In this document: positions 8,668 to 17,221 of the stretch, piece after piece | Position numbering within the stretch: the stretch's first letter is position 1 | Layout of the letters: every line of letters begins with the position of its first letter | Assembly (NCBI GenBank): GCA_029559035.1 | Contig: JAKQCT010000032.1 | Location: 1-64,000, forward strand | Direction: 5' to 3' | Length of the DNA stretch: 64,000 nucleotides | Source of the DNA: Acidobacteriota bacterium | Lineage (GTDB): Bacteria; Acidobacteriota; UBA4820 | Translations under genes and position numbers: made by a program | The notes under the pieces: model-generated | What the model was told of the DNA's origin: nothing | Database searches by the model: none | What the model saw: the letters and a program-made list of their open reading frames with translations, nothing else

Positions 8668-10410
8668 ATGACAAAAATCTCCACAGTCGACGAGCTTAAA
8701 TCATACATCGCCCCGATAACCGTCTACGAGGATTACCTGAAGCTCTCCGCGAAGGGCAGGAGAAGGCTCGCGCTTTGTCCTTTCCACAAGGAGAAGACCC
8801 CTTCGTTCTCCGTCGATACCGACTCCGGGCTTTTCTACTGTTTCGGGTGCCACAAGGGCGGAGACGTGATCAAGTTCATAGAAGAGATCGAGCGGTGTTC
8901 CTTCGAGGAAGCCATCTCGATCCTGGCCAGGAAGGCGGGCGTAGAGCTCGAAAGGTCGGGACGCTACAACGAAACGGGCGGCGAAGACGGAAAAAAGAGG
9001 GAGAAGCTCCTCAATCTACTCTCTTTCGCCGCCGGGTATTACCGGGAATGCCTGGCAGGTTCTCCCGAAGGTTCTCCCGTCAAGCGATACATCAGGGAAA
9101 GGGAGATCCCCGAAAACGCGGTGAACGAACTCCAGCTGGGATACGCCCCCGAAAGGAGCTCTCTGATCTCCGGGATCATCAGGGCGGGATTCACGAAAGA
9201 AGAGGCGGTCGAAGCGGGCGTCCTCAAGGAAAGTAAAAGAGGGGAATATTTCGAGTACTTCCGCGACAGGCTGATGTTCCCGATAATAGACGTCGGAGGA
9301 CGGGTGGTGGGCTTCGGAGGAAGGACCATCGGGAAGGACGAACCGAAGTACCTCAACACGCCCGAGACCGCGGTCTTCAGAAAAAGGGACCTGCTTTACG
9401 GCCTTAATTTCAGCAGGGACTCTATTCGGCAGGAGGACAGAGGGGTGCTCGTGGAAGGCTACATGGACTTCCTGAGCCTCTACGCCAGGGGCGTCAGGTG
9501 CGTCGCCGCCTCCCTCGGGACGGCGCTCACTCCATCCCAGGCGGCCCTGATGAAAAGGTACTCTCACACCGTGGTGCTCCTTTACGACACGGACGAAGCC
9601 GGCCAGGCCGCGATGGAGAGGGCTCTTCCCATACTGCTGGGCCAGGGGCTCAAGGTAAAAATAGCCCTGATGGAGGGGGCCAAGGACCCGGACGAATGCG
9701 TGAAAAGCATAGGCGCCGAAAGGTTCCGCGAGCTTCTTGACCGCTCGGAGCCTTTCTTCAGGCACATCCTTGGTCGTTTCCGCGCAAGGGACCTCGGGAG
9801 TGTCGAGGAGAAGCTCAAGTTCCTAGACTACGCCGCGCCGCATCTTTCTTCTATTCCCGACCCGATAGAGAGGGAGGCTTTCATCAACGAGTTCTCCGAA
9901 CGGACCGGGCTCAAAAAGAGCCTGGTGGTCGAGAAGATAGACAAGAAGGGGCCCGCCCCGAAACCCTCGGAACAGCCGGCGGAGGAGGAAATTTCACTCT
10001 CCGTGAGCGAGCACGTGCTCGTGAAGGCGGCCCTCTCCGGAAACAACGATTTCATGAAGAAACTGCTGGAGATCCCCCCGAAACTTCTCGATTCTATGGC
10101 GTCCGGACGACTCCTCAGAAAGAAACTGGAAGGAACCTACATCACGGACGAGAAGGAATTAAAACTGGAGGCTTTTGTTAAGAACTCCTGCCACGAGGTG
10201 CAGAGCGTCGACGACATCGACGGCGCCGTGTATTCCCTGGAAAAGGAACTCCTCGAAAAGAACAGGAGAGAGGTCACTCTAAGGCTGCGCGAATCGAGGG
10301 AAAAGGGCGACAGGGAACTCGAAGAAATATACACCCGGGAATTGCTTGCTATTGTAAATGAAGCCAAAAACATTCAAAATACTAGGTTCGGGAGCCTCAA
10401 AGGAGATTAG
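8668..10410 (+). CDS. dnaG: DNA primase
   Basis: Synthesises RNA primers at the replication fork. Seen: an N-terminal CHCC zinc ribbon (Cys37, His40, Cys58, Cys61), the RNA-polymerase-like core, and a Toprim domain with the catalytic Glu263 in LVEGYMDF and the DTDEAG acidic motif (Asp307, Asp309). A C-terminal helical region, presumably for DnaB helicase binding, follows from about residue 440. Length 580 is typical. The ATG lies in a poor SD context (GGATGCCGA), so expression may be weak. It is followed after 5 bases by rpoD. Confidence 0.96.
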   Translation: MTKISTVDELKSYIAPITVYEDYLKLSAKGRRRLALCPFHKEKTPSFSVDTDSGLFYCFGCHKGGDVIKFIEEIERCSFEEAISILARKAGVELERSGRYNETGGEDGKKREKLLNLLSFAAGYYRECLAGSPEGSPVKRYIREREIPENAVNELQLGYAPERSSLISGIIRAGFTKEEAVEAGVLKESKRGEYFEYFRDRLMFPIIDVGGRVVGFGGRTIGKDEPKYLNTPETAVFRKRDLLYGLNFSRDSIRQEDRGVLVEGYMDFLSLYARGVRCVAASLGTALTPSQAALMKRYSHTVVLLYDTDEAGQAAMERALPILLGQGLKVKIALMEGAKDPDECVKSIGAERFRELLDRSEPFFRHILGRFRARDLGSVEEKLKFLDYAAPHLSSIPDPIEREAFINEFSERTGLKKSLVVEKIDKKGPAPKPSEQPAEEEISLSVSEHVLVKAALSGNNDFMKKLLEIPPKLLDSMASGRLLRKKLEGTYITDEKELKLEAFVKNSCHEVQSVDDIDGAVYSLEKELLEKNRREVTLRLRESREKGDRELEEIYTRELLAIVNEAKNIQNTRFGSLKGD

Positions 10411-10415
10411 AAGAT

Positions 10416-12083
10416 ATGGATGAGCACATCGAAGACCTTTATGACATTATTTTATACGCCAGGAAAAAAGGCTGCATCTATTTCGACGAACTGAACGAGC
10501 TTCTCCCTCAGGAGTACCAGTCCACCGAGGGGTTGGACTATTTCTGCCAGCTCCTCGAACTGGAAGGCATCGGCATACTGGACAAGAACGCCGAGAACGC
10601 CGAGGAGGAATCAACGTTCATCGGAGAAAGGCCCCAGTTCACTCCCGCGTTCGGGATGGCGAGCGATCCGGAGAAGATCTCCGACCCGGTCAAGATGTAC
10701 CTCAAGGACATGGGACAGACTCCGCTTCTGGACAAAGAGGGGGAAATAAGGATCGCCAAGAACATCGAGCAGGGCAAGAGGATGATGATAAAGGCCCTTT
10801 CCCGGTCGAGGTACGCCGCGCAGTTCATCCTGGACATCGGAAGCAGGCTGGAGGATGACAGGGAGAGCGCCCAGGAGTTCTTCTCCTTTTTCGAGGACCT
10901 GGACGACGAATTGGAGATCCTGAAGAAGATCGATGACCAGAAAAAGACCATTCAGCGGATCTCCGAGATACAGGACGAGGTCGAGAAGCTCACGAAGCGG
11001 AGCGGCCGCATCAAGAACCCGGAAGGCAAGGCCGCTACCAGGCTGAAATGGCAGCTCAGCAGGTATTACGTCGAGCTGACACAGAGCATCAGGCTTCTAG
11101 AGCTCAGCCCGAAGATCATCAACGAGATGATCGGCGAGTTCAAGAAGGCGTACAGCGAGATAATCGCCCTCGAACAGCAGCTCAAAAGGGCGGAAAAGAG
11201 GCTCAAGCGGCTTACCAGCAAGCCTCAGCGGCGCGACTGCCGCGGCAGGATGGAGGAGATCAGGGCTGGCTTGTCGGGCATAGAGGAAAAGATGTTCTCC
11301 ACCGTGGACGAAATCAAGCACATCACCCAGATGATCGTGAAGGGCGAGAGCGACATGGAGAAGGCCAAGCACGAGCTCATCGAGGCCAACCTCCGCCTGG
11401 TGGTATCCATCGCCAAAAAGTACATGAACAGGGGCCTCCAGTTCCTTGACCTCATCCAGGAAGGCAACATCGGGCTGATGAAGGCGGTCGAGAAATTCGA
11501 ATACAGGAGGGGCTACAAGTTTTCCACATACGCGACCTGGTGGATCAGACAGGCAATAACCAGGGCGATAGCCGACATGGCGAGGACCATCAGGATACCC
11601 GTCCACATGATCGAGACGATAAATAAGCTCTTCAAGACCATGAGGACCCTCGTGCAGGAGATAGGGCGTGAACCCACCCCCGAGGAGGTCGCGGAAAGGA
11701 TGGGGATCAGCGTCCCGAAGGTCCGGAAGATCCTGAAGATAGCCCAGGAACCCATTTCCCTGGAAACTCCCGTCGGAGAGGAGGACGACAGCCACCTAGG
11801 CGATTTCATCGAGGACCAGGAGATCCCCTCCCCGGTCGACCATGTGATGCACGAGGACCTCAAGGGCCACATCGTCGCCCTGCTCGGCCAGCTCCCCGAA
11901 CGCGAGGCGAAGGTCATCCAGATGAGGTTCGGCCTGGGCTACGACTGCGAGCACACTCTGGAGGAAGTCGGGAAGGCTTTCGCCGTCACGAGGGAGAGGA
12001 TCAGGCAGATCGAGGCCAAGGCGCTCAACAAGCTCCCAAAGTACAGCAGGCACCTGAAGACTTTCCTCAAAGGCACCCGTTGA
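10416..12083 (+). CDS. rpoD: RNA polymerase primary sigma factor (sigma-70)
   Basis: A 555-residue housekeeping sigma factor. Seen: region 1.1-like N-terminus, region 1.2 ([11 protein letters not shown]), a non-conserved insert with helical charged text (residues about 145-300), the region 2 block ([36 protein letters not shown]), region 3, and the region 4 helix-turn-helix ([20 protein letters not shown]) at the C-terminus. The AAGGAGATTAGAAGAT leader provides an SD. Promoters seen elsewhere in the window (TTGACA/TATAAT, 17-base spacers) are consistent with this sigma factor. Confidence 0.97.
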   Translation: MDEHIEDLYDIILYARKKGCIYFDELNELLPQEYQSTEGLDYFCQLLELEGIGILDKNAENAEEESTFIGERPQFTPAFGMASDPEKISDPVKMYLKDMGQTPLLDKEGEIRIAKNIEQGKRMMIKALSRSRYAAQFILDIGSRLEDDRESAQEFFSFFEDLDDELEILKKIDDQKKTIQRISEIQDEVEKLTKRSGRIKNPEGKAATRLKWQLSRYYVELTQSIRLLELSPKIINEMIGEFKKAYSEIIALEQQLKRAEKRLKRLTSKPQRRDCRGRMEEIRAGLSGIEEKMFSTVDEIKHITQMIVKGESDMEKAKHELIEANLRLVVSIAKKYMNRGLQFLDLIQEGNIGLMKAVEKFEYRRGYKFSTYATWWIRQAITRAIADMARTIRIPVHMIETINKLFKTMRTLVQEIGREPTPEEVAERMGISVPKVRKILKIAQEPISLETPVGEEDDSHLGDFIEDQEIPSPVDHVMHEDLKGHIVALLGQLPEREAKVIQMRFGLGYDCEHTLEEVGKAFAVTRERIRQIEAKALNKLPKYSRHLKTFLKGTR

Positions 12084-12110
12084 GATACAATACAGGTTTG
12101 GAGGGACGAA

Positions 12111-13064
12111 ATGTTCAGAAAAGCGTTGTTGTTCCTTTTGATTTGTTCCGCATCCGTAATGCTGTCGGCACAGCTCAGCAAGGGCATCAAGGGCAAAGTG
12201 CTGGACAGGGACGGGAACCCGGCTACGGAAACCGTTGTCACCTTCGTTGACCAGTCCAACGCGCAGAACCGATACGAGATTAAGACCGACAAGGAAGGCG
12301 TCTATCTTTACGCCGGACTCCCCTATTCTTCGGACGGCTATGCGGTCAGCGTCAAGGTCAAGGACCTTCCTGAAGTGTCGAAGGTGACAAAGGTCAAGAC
12401 CCTCGAAATGGTCGAGCTGAACTTCGACATGAGGACCGACCTCGTCATGCAGCAGTCGACGCAGGAAGTGGCCAACCCGGCCGCCGACGCCCAGGACCTG
12501 CTGAAGATGGAGGATTACGCAGGCGCCCTGGCCAAGACGGAGGAGGCGCTGAAGCTCGAGGACAAGACGAACGAGAAGGCGGTCCTTCTCATCAGGGCGA
12601 CCTGCTTCGAGAAAATGAGCAGGAAGGACGAAGAGCTCGAGACCTACCTGAAGTTCCAGGAACTTTACCCCAAGTCGGACAACGAAAAGCAGATCATCGG
12701 CAAGATAGCCGACCTTTACGCCGACAAGGGAGACAAGGCCAACGCGGAAAAATACAAAAAACTTTACAAGGACATGGGCGGCCTGGTGATAGCCGAGAAC
12801 TACAACGAAGGGGTCAACAGGCTCAACTCGGGTGATGCCCAGGGAGCGGCGGAATTCTTCAGGAAGGCGATAGCCGACGACGCCAACGACGCCGACGCCC
12901 ACAGGGAGCTGGCGAGCGCGCTGGCAAGGACGGGAGACTTCGGAGGCGCGGTCGAGCACCTTAAGATCTACCTCAAGATGAAGCCCGACGCGGACGACGC
13001 CGCCCAGTGGAAAGAAGCCATAAAGCAGCTGGAGCCGATGGTTAAAGGGTCCAAGGGCAAGTAG
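12111..13064 (+). CDS. Secreted carboxypeptidase-regulatory-like/TPR protein
   Basis: A 317-residue exported protein. A Sec signal peptide ends near residue 20 (VMLSA, then QL). Next comes a beta-sandwich like the carboxypeptidase regulatory domain (KGIKGKVLDRDGNPA, then YLYAGLPY; residues about 22-110). The C-terminal part holds TPR-type helical repeats (residues about 120-310, with Ala/Asp-rich helices such as GDAQGAAEFFRKAIADD). No catalytic motif is seen. It probably acts as a periplasmic or surface scaffold. GGAGG precedes the ATG. It follows rpoD after 27 bases and could share its transcript, ending at the strong terminator downstream. Confidence 0.75.
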   Translation: MFRKALLFLLICSASVMLSAQLSKGIKGKVLDRDGNPATETVVTFVDQSNAQNRYEIKTDKEGVYLYAGLPYSSDGYAVSVKVKDLPEVSKVTKVKTLEMVELNFDMRTDLVMQQSTQEVANPAADAQDLLKMEDYAGALAKTEEALKLEDKTNEKAVLLIRATCFEKMSRKDEELETYLKFQELYPKSDNEKQIIGKIADLYADKGDKANAEKYKKLYKDMGGLVIAENYNEGVNRLNSGDAQGAAEFFRKAIADDANDADAHRELASALARTGDFGGAVEHLKIYLKMKPDADDAAQWKEAIKQLEPMVKGSKGK

Positions 13065-13100
13065 GAGGACGGGGGGTTTTCATCCTGCTAATCCAGGCGG

Positions 13101-13131
13101 TCCCGGGCGAAAGCCCGGGATTTGCTTTTTT
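13101..13131 (+). terminator. Rho-independent terminator of the dnaG-rpoD-TPR operon
   Basis: TCCCGGGC, GAAA tetraloop, GCCCGGGA, then TTTGCTTTTTTT. The 8-bp GC-rich stem with a GNRA loop and T-tract makes it a strong terminator. Confidence 0.9.
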
Positions 13132-13150
13132 TCCCCAAAAATGGTATCTT
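13122..13150 (+). promoter_or_regulatory. Candidate promoter of the tRNA gene
   Basis: TTGCTT at 13122-13127, a 17-base spacer and TATCTT at 13145-13150, about 15 bases before the tRNA. The -35 would lie inside the T-tract of the preceding terminator. Confidence 0.4.
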
Positions 13151-13164
13151 GCGGTGTTGTGCTG

Positions 13165-13240
13165 GGGCCCTTAGCTCAGCGGTTAGAGCCGCCGGCTCAT
13201 AACCGGCCGGTCCCAGGTTCGAATCCTGGAGGGCCCACCA
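13165..13240 (+). tRNA. tRNA with CAT anticodon (elongator Met, or Ile2)
   Basis: A 76-nt cloverleaf: acceptor GGGCCCT/AGGGCCC, D-arm GCTC/GAGC, anticodon stem GCCGG/CCGGC with loop CTCATAA (anticodon CAT), T-arm CCAGG/CCTGG with loop TTCGAAT, and encoded CCA. The paired G1-C72 rules out initiator tRNA. Elongator Met and lysidine-modified Ile2 cannot be separated with certainty by eye. The GC-rich anticodon stem favours Met slightly. Confidence 0.93.
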
Positions 13241-13301
13241 GAAGACCGAAAGGAGACAGGTTGCTCAAAGGTCTTTACTTTCAATTTCTTGAAACCAAGA
13301 A

Positions 13302-13330
13302 GGGGTGCCAAAGTGCACCCCTATTTTTTT
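13302..13330 (+). terminator. Terminator of the tRNA transcript
   Basis: GGGGTGC (13302-13308), a 6-base loop, GCACCCC, then TATTTTTTT. It ends only 15 bases before the next start codon. Confidence 0.85.
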
Positions 13331-13345
13331 ACGCGGGGTTAGAAG

Positions 13346-14062
13346 GTGAATAACATTCTTGAAAAGCTTATCGGGCTTCAGAAACTTGACCTGGAGATCA
13401 GGAAGCTGGGCCACAGCCTCCAGCAGATCCCGAAAAAGGAAAAGCTGATCGACAAGACCATAGAAGCGTCAAAACTTCCTTTCGACGAGGCCAGGGCGAG
13501 GAGCGGGGAGCTCAAGGCAAGGATCGACGCGCTGGCAGAATCTGTCATCGCTCTCGAAGAGAACGAACGGCAGCTCAAGCTGAGGATGCCCAAGATAAAG
13601 TCCAACGAGGAATACAGCGCCCTCCTGAAGGAAATGGACAACTCGAAGAAGAAAAGGGAAGAATCCGAAGAGGAACAACTGAAGTTGATAGAAGAATCGG
13701 AATCGCTGGAAAGAGAGCTGCCGGCCCTTGAAGCCCTGTACCTCGAACAGGAGAAGGGCGTTTCTTCCGAAAGGGACCTCCTGGAGAAGGAGAAGGCGGA
13801 CCTGGAATCCGTCCTGATCAGGAGAAAAGAGGAAAGGAACAAGCTCCAGGCCGATTTTCCGCAGAACTGGCTCTCGAAGTACAACCACATCGCTTCGGCA
13901 AGGAACGGACTCGCCGTGGTCCCGGTGAGGAAAGGGATCTGCCAGGGCTGTTTCATCGGGGTCAGGCCCAAGATTGTCCAAGACCTTCATTATGCCGAAG
14001 AGGTTATCTCCTGCGAAGGATGCCAGCGGCTCCTCTACCTGGATGAGGAAACGAACGCCTGA
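13346..14062 (+). CDS. Coiled-coil C4-type zinc ribbon protein
   Basis: A 238-residue protein of the CT398/zf-RING_7 type. A long antiparallel coiled-coil hairpin (residues about 5-180, E/K/L-rich) is followed by a C4 zinc ribbon with CQGCF and CEGCQ pairs near residues 197-227. Proteins of this family are widespread and poorly characterised; nucleic-acid or ribosome association has been suggested. The start is GTG with only a weak purine-rich leader, and it lies directly behind the tRNA terminator, so expression may depend on readthrough or a promoter I cannot see. It heads a cluster with DUF507 and a flavoenzyme. Confidence 0.85.
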   Translation: MNNILEKLIGLQKLDLEIRKLGHSLQQIPKKEKLIDKTIEASKLPFDEARARSGELKARIDALAESVIALEENERQLKLRMPKIKSNEEYSALLKEMDNSKKKREESEEEQLKLIEESESLERELPALEALYLEQEKGVSSERDLLEKEKADLESVLIRRKEERNKLQADFPQNWLSKYNHIASARNGLAVVPVRKGICQGCFIGVRPKIVQDLHYAEEVISCEGCQRLLYLDEETNA

Positions 14063-14098
14063 TAGCCGGCATTCCGGCCTGTCGGAAAGGATCCGCCG

Positions 14099-14662
14099 AT
14101 GAGGCTGCCTCCGGCACTCATTGAAATAATAGCCAAGGGAGTTCTGAGGACGCTCAGTTCAAGAGGGACAGTGTCCAGCGAAAAACCTTCGGAGACGGCT
14201 GCAAAAATCCAAAGGCTGCTCGAACTGGACCTTCAGAGGGACGAAACGATCTCGGAAAAGGCGAAATCGCTGCTTCAAAGCCGGCACGGGGAGATAGAGT
14301 CGTCAAGGGATATCGATTACAGGTCTCTTCTCGGAAGAGCCAGGAACGAGCTGGCCGCCAAGGAGGGTTTCGTTCCCTGGGGAGGGGCGGAGAAGATCTC
14401 CTCCGACAAGGTCCGCCAGCTGGCGAGGGAGATCCTCGAGCTGCTCAAGGGCGACGATAACGTTGAATATTTCACCGGCGCGGAGAACCTCAAGAGGGAG
14501 GTCGCCCTCGCGCTCGAAAAGGAAAAAGCAAGGGACAACGAGAGGATGGCCAGGGCAACGGCAAAAGTGCGATCGATCAAAAGGAACATTCCCGAAGGAT
14601 CCTCGGAGTTCGTGACTCTCGCGGAGCAGTTCTACAGGGAGTTCCTGGAAAAGGAACGGTGA
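14099..14662 (+). CDS. DUF507 family protein (two DUF507 units)
   Basis: A 187-residue helical, charged protein. The C-terminal half (residues about 98-187: ISSDKVRQLAREILELL, then KRNIPEGSSEF-TLAEQFYREFL) matches the DUF507 pattern closely. The N-terminal half (MRLPPALIEIIAKGVLRTL to about residue 90) looks like a second, diverged unit. Function is unknown in any organism I know of. It is 36 bases downstream of the zinc ribbon gene and 8 bases before the flavoenzyme, so these probably form one operon. Confidence 0.8.
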   Translation: MRLPPALIEIIAKGVLRTLSSRGTVSSEKPSETAAKIQRLLELDLQRDETISEKAKSLLQSRHGEIESSRDIDYRSLLGRARNELAAKEGFVPWGGAEKISSDKVRQLAREILELLKGDDNVEYFTGAENLKREVALALEKEKARDNERMARATAKVRSIKRNIPEGSSEFVTLAEQFYREFLEKER

Positions 14663-14669
14663 CCCGGCG

Positions 14670-16019
14670 ATGCCCAGGCTTGTAGTCATAGGAGGCAACG
14701 CGGCGGGGATGAGCGCTGCTAGCCGCGCGGCGAGGACTTCTTCAGAATGGGAGGTGTCGGTCTTCGATGCGGGAAGCGACCTCTCCTGGGGGGCTTGCGG
14801 GATGCCCTATGTTTTTTCCGGAGAAGCGGCCGGGTTCGACAGCCTTTTCGCCCTTTCCCCGGAAAAAATATCCGAAAGGGGCATCGAAACACGAATTCAC
14901 AGCAGGGCTTTAGAACTGTCCGAAGGCAGGAAAAAGGTCGTTTTCCGGGACGAGAAGAACGGGAAGACGTTCGAAGAAGCCTACGACGCGCTGCTCATAG
15001 CGACAGGAAGCGTTCCCGTCATTCCTGACATTAGAGACATTTCTGGCGACAATTTCTTCGTACTTCACGCTCTCAGCGACGGAACCGGGATTGACGCGTA
15101 CATAAAAAAGGAGAGGCCCCGCTCGGTATGCATAATAGGGGGAGGCTACATCGCCTGCGAGATGGCCGAAACGCTATCCAGATGCGGCATGATGGTCACC
15201 ATTGCGACAAGGTCCGAGAGGTTTCTTGGAAGGCTCAACAAGAAATTCAGGGAAAAGCTCGCGCTGGAACTCGAGGATAACGGGGTAAGAATGTTCAGGG
15301 GCGCGGAGATAACCGCCGTGAACAGGGACCGCGGAAGGGTAATCAGCCTGGAGACGACCAGGGGAAAGGTCCCTGCGGACTTCTTCCTCTGCGCCACGGG
15401 CGTCAGGGCCGCCACTGATTTCCTGAAGGGCGGCCCGATCCCCCTCGGGAAAAAAGGAGGGATCGAAACGGACGGCATGTGCAGGACCGGAGTATCCTCG
15501 ATCTGGGCGGCGGGAGACTGCTGCTGCGTCCGGAACATCGTTACGGGAAAGCATTCGTACGCCCCCCTTGGAACTACGGCCAACAAGATGGGAAGGGTGG
15601 CGGGCTTCAACATAACAGGAGGAAGGGAGGAATTCCCCGGCGTCCTCGGAACGGCAATAACAAGGGTCTTCGGGCTCGAGATCGCATTGACCGGGCTCGG
15701 CCACAGGGAGGCACTTGAAGAAGGCTTCGACGCGGAAGAGGCTTCGACCCTGGAACTCACGAGGCCGGCCTACTTCCGCGGGGCGAAAGAGACATCGGTC
15801 AGCATCGTATGCGACAGGAACGGCAGGATCATCGGAGGACAGGTGATCGGCGGCGAGGGAGCCAAGGGAAGGATAGATGCCCTCGCAGCTGTCATCACGG
15901 GCGGGCTGACGGTAAGGGACGCCATGCATCTCGACCTGGCTTACGCGCCACCCTTCTCGCCGGCAAGAGACCCTCTCCTGACCTGTCTTTACGCGCTGGA
16001 GAAGAAACTGGCGCGGTAA
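14670..16019 (+). CDS. CoA-disulfide reductase-like FAD/NAD(P) oxidoreductase
   Basis: A 449-residue pyridine-nucleotide-disulfide oxidoreductase of the single-cysteine (CoADR/NADH oxidase/polysulfide reductase) group. Seen: the FAD-binding GGNAAGMSAA motif at residues 8-17, WGACGMPY near residue 45 with the single redox Cys, the NAD-binding GGGYIACEMAE motif near residues 157-167, the ATG and GD (WAAGD) flavin motifs, and the dimerisation domain with LAYAPPFSPARDP near the C-terminus. The family keeps CoA (or polysulfide/peroxide) reduced in organisms that often lack glutathione. The exact substrate cannot be read from sequence. It ends right at the -35 of the ompA promoter. Confidence 0.87.
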   Translation: MPRLVVIGGNAAGMSAASRAARTSSEWEVSVFDAGSDLSWGACGMPYVFSGEAAGFDSLFALSPEKISERGIETRIHSRALELSEGRKKVVFRDEKNGKTFEEAYDALLIATGSVPVIPDIRDISGDNFFVLHALSDGTGIDAYIKKERPRSVCIIGGGYIACEMAETLSRCGMMVTIATRSERFLGRLNKKFREKLALELEDNGVRMFRGAEITAVNRDRGRVISLETTRGKVPADFFLCATGVRAATDFLKGGPIPLGKKGGIETDGMCRTGVSSIWAAGDCCCVRNIVTGKHSYAPLGTTANKMGRVAGFNITGGREEFPGVLGTAITRVFGLEIALTGLGHREALEEGFDAEEASTLELTRPAYFRGAKETSVSIVCDRNGRIIGGQVIGGEGAKGRIDALAAVITGGLTVRDAMHLDLAYAPPFSPARDPLLTCLYALEKKLAR

Positions 16020-16048
16020 TTGACTTGATACACTTAAAATGTTATAAA
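16020..16048 (+). promoter_or_regulatory. Strong sigma-70 promoter of the OmpA-family gene
   Basis: TTGACT at 16020-16025, exactly 17 bases, then TATAAA at 16043-16048. The first T is the last base of the upstream stop codon. Confidence 0.75.
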
Positions 16049-16089
16049 ATAATCTGGTGTGAGAGAGAAGTTTGAGAAAGGAGGAATAA

Positions 16090-17148
16090 ATGAGCAAGAA
16101 GGTATTGGTTTCCGCATTGATCTTCGTTTTCGCAGCCCTGCCCATCCTTGCCCAGGTTCAGGACGGTGACTGGGAATTCAGCCCGATGTTCGGCATGTCC
16201 TATCCCGGCGCAGAACTCAAGAGAGGCTGGCAGGGTTCGTTCTCTACGGCTTACAATTTCACCACCAATTGGGCCGGTGAAGCCCAGCTCCACTACATCA
16301 ACACCGATCTCCGTCAGTACGACAGGGATGCCTGCGGACTCAGGCTTTCGGGCATTTACAACATCAACCCCGAAAACTCCCTCGTTCCCTACGTTAAGTT
16401 CGGGATCGGCGGAAGGGCTCTAAGCCCCGACAAGTTCGACGACGTGTTCGACGAGGAATTACTTACCCACGTCGGATTCGGCTTGAAAAAGTTCCTGTCC
16501 GAAAAAGTTGCTTTCAAGGTTGAAGGCGTTGTAGGTTATTGCTGGAACAGCGACTACATCAACGACTACTCCTGGAGGCTCGCCAGCACTCACCCCCACA
16601 ACCCCAATGAACCTTACTTCTTCGGGGAAGAGAAATTCTTCACCTACGAACTGATGATGGGATTATCCTTCATCGGAAGAAAAGCTCCGCCGCCTCCGCC
16701 GCCTCCGCCGCCTCCGCCGCCTCCGCCGCCGGAGCCGAAGAAGGAAACCCCTCCTCCTCCGCCGCCGAAGCCTGAAATGATCAAGATCACTCTCGACGAA
16801 AGCGTGCTCAACTTCGCGGTGGACAAATGGAACATCCCGAAGGACGGAGAACCCGCCCTCGACGAAGCCATCGCAAAACTCAACAAGTACAATGCCCTCG
16901 ATATCAACATCACGGGCCACACCTGCTCCCTCGGCAGCAACTCCTGGAACAACACCCTCAGCATGAGGAGAGCCGAAGCCGTCAAGAAATATTTCCTTGA
17001 CCACGGAATCACCGCTTCCAGGATCAACAAGGTCGACGGCAAGGGCGAGTCCGAACCAGCCTTCGACAACAAGACCAAGGAAGGAAGATCGAAGAACAGA
17101 AGAGTCGAGATCTCCGCGGTCGCGCCCATCGAAGTTCCGAAGAAGTAG
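16090..17148 (+). CDS. OmpA-family outer membrane porin with polyproline linker
   Basis: A 352-residue protein. The signal peptide is cleaved after ILA (residue about 21). An N-terminal beta-barrel of about 170 residues with alternating aromatic strands follows, then a 16-proline run plus a second proline-rich stretch (residues about 199-227), then a C-terminal OmpA peptidoglycan-binding domain (ITGHTCSLGS, LSMRRAEAVKKYF, GRSKNRRVEI; residues about 235-345). The barrel sits in the outer membrane and the C-domain binds meso-DAP peptidoglycan, tethering the envelope. GAGAAAGGAGGAATAA is a near-ideal SD. With its own promoter and terminator it is a monocistronic, probably highly expressed gene. 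Confidence 0.9.
   Translation: MSKKVLVSALIFVFAALPILAQVQDGDWEFSPMFGMSYPGAELKRGWQGSFSTAYNFTTNWAGEAQLHYINTDLRQYDRDACGLRLSGIYNINPENSLVPYVKFGIGGRALSPDKFDDVFDEELLTHVGFGLKKFLSEKVAFKVEGVVGYCWNSDYINDYSWRLASTHPHNPNEPYFFGEEKFFTYELMMGLSFIGRKAPPPPPPPPPPPPPPPEPKKETPPPPPPKPEMIKITLDESVLNFAVDKWNIPKDGEPALDEAIAKLNKYNALDINITGHTCSLGSNSWNNTLSMRRAEAVKKYFLDHGITASRINKVDGKGESEPAFDNKTKEGRSKNRRVEISAVAPIEVPKK
16684..16728 (+). repeat. In-frame 9-bp tandem repeat coding for polyproline
   Basis: Four perfect copies of CCTCCGCCG (16693-16728) preceded by one near copy (16684-16692), inside the OmpA gene. The 9-bp unit keeps the reading frame, so copy-number change would only alter linker length. Confidence 0.9.
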
Positions 17149-17170
17149 TTTTTGTTCAATAAAAGTTCAA

Positions 17171-17199
17171 GGGGAGCCGATCAGGCTCCCCTTTTTTTA
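17171..17199 (+). terminator. Terminator of the OmpA gene
   Basis: GGGGAGCC (17171-17178), loop GATCA, GGCTCCCC (17184-17191), then seven T. The reverse strand lacks a T-tract, so it serves mainly the plus-strand gene. Confidence 0.88.
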
Positions 17200-17221
17200 T
17201 CCTTTGCGGGCACCGGGAATG

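Noticed and set aside
11796-12959. 387-codon minus-strand frame spanning the rpoD end and the secreted TPR gene
   Set aside because: Crosses two well-supported plus-strand genes and shows no domain signal.
13165-13240. Initiator tRNA (fMet)
   Set aside because: The first base pair G1-C72 is intact; initiator tRNAs have a mismatch there.
16684-16728. Phase-variation switch in the OmpA gene
   Set aside because: The repeat unit is 9 bp, so copy-number change cannot shift the frame.
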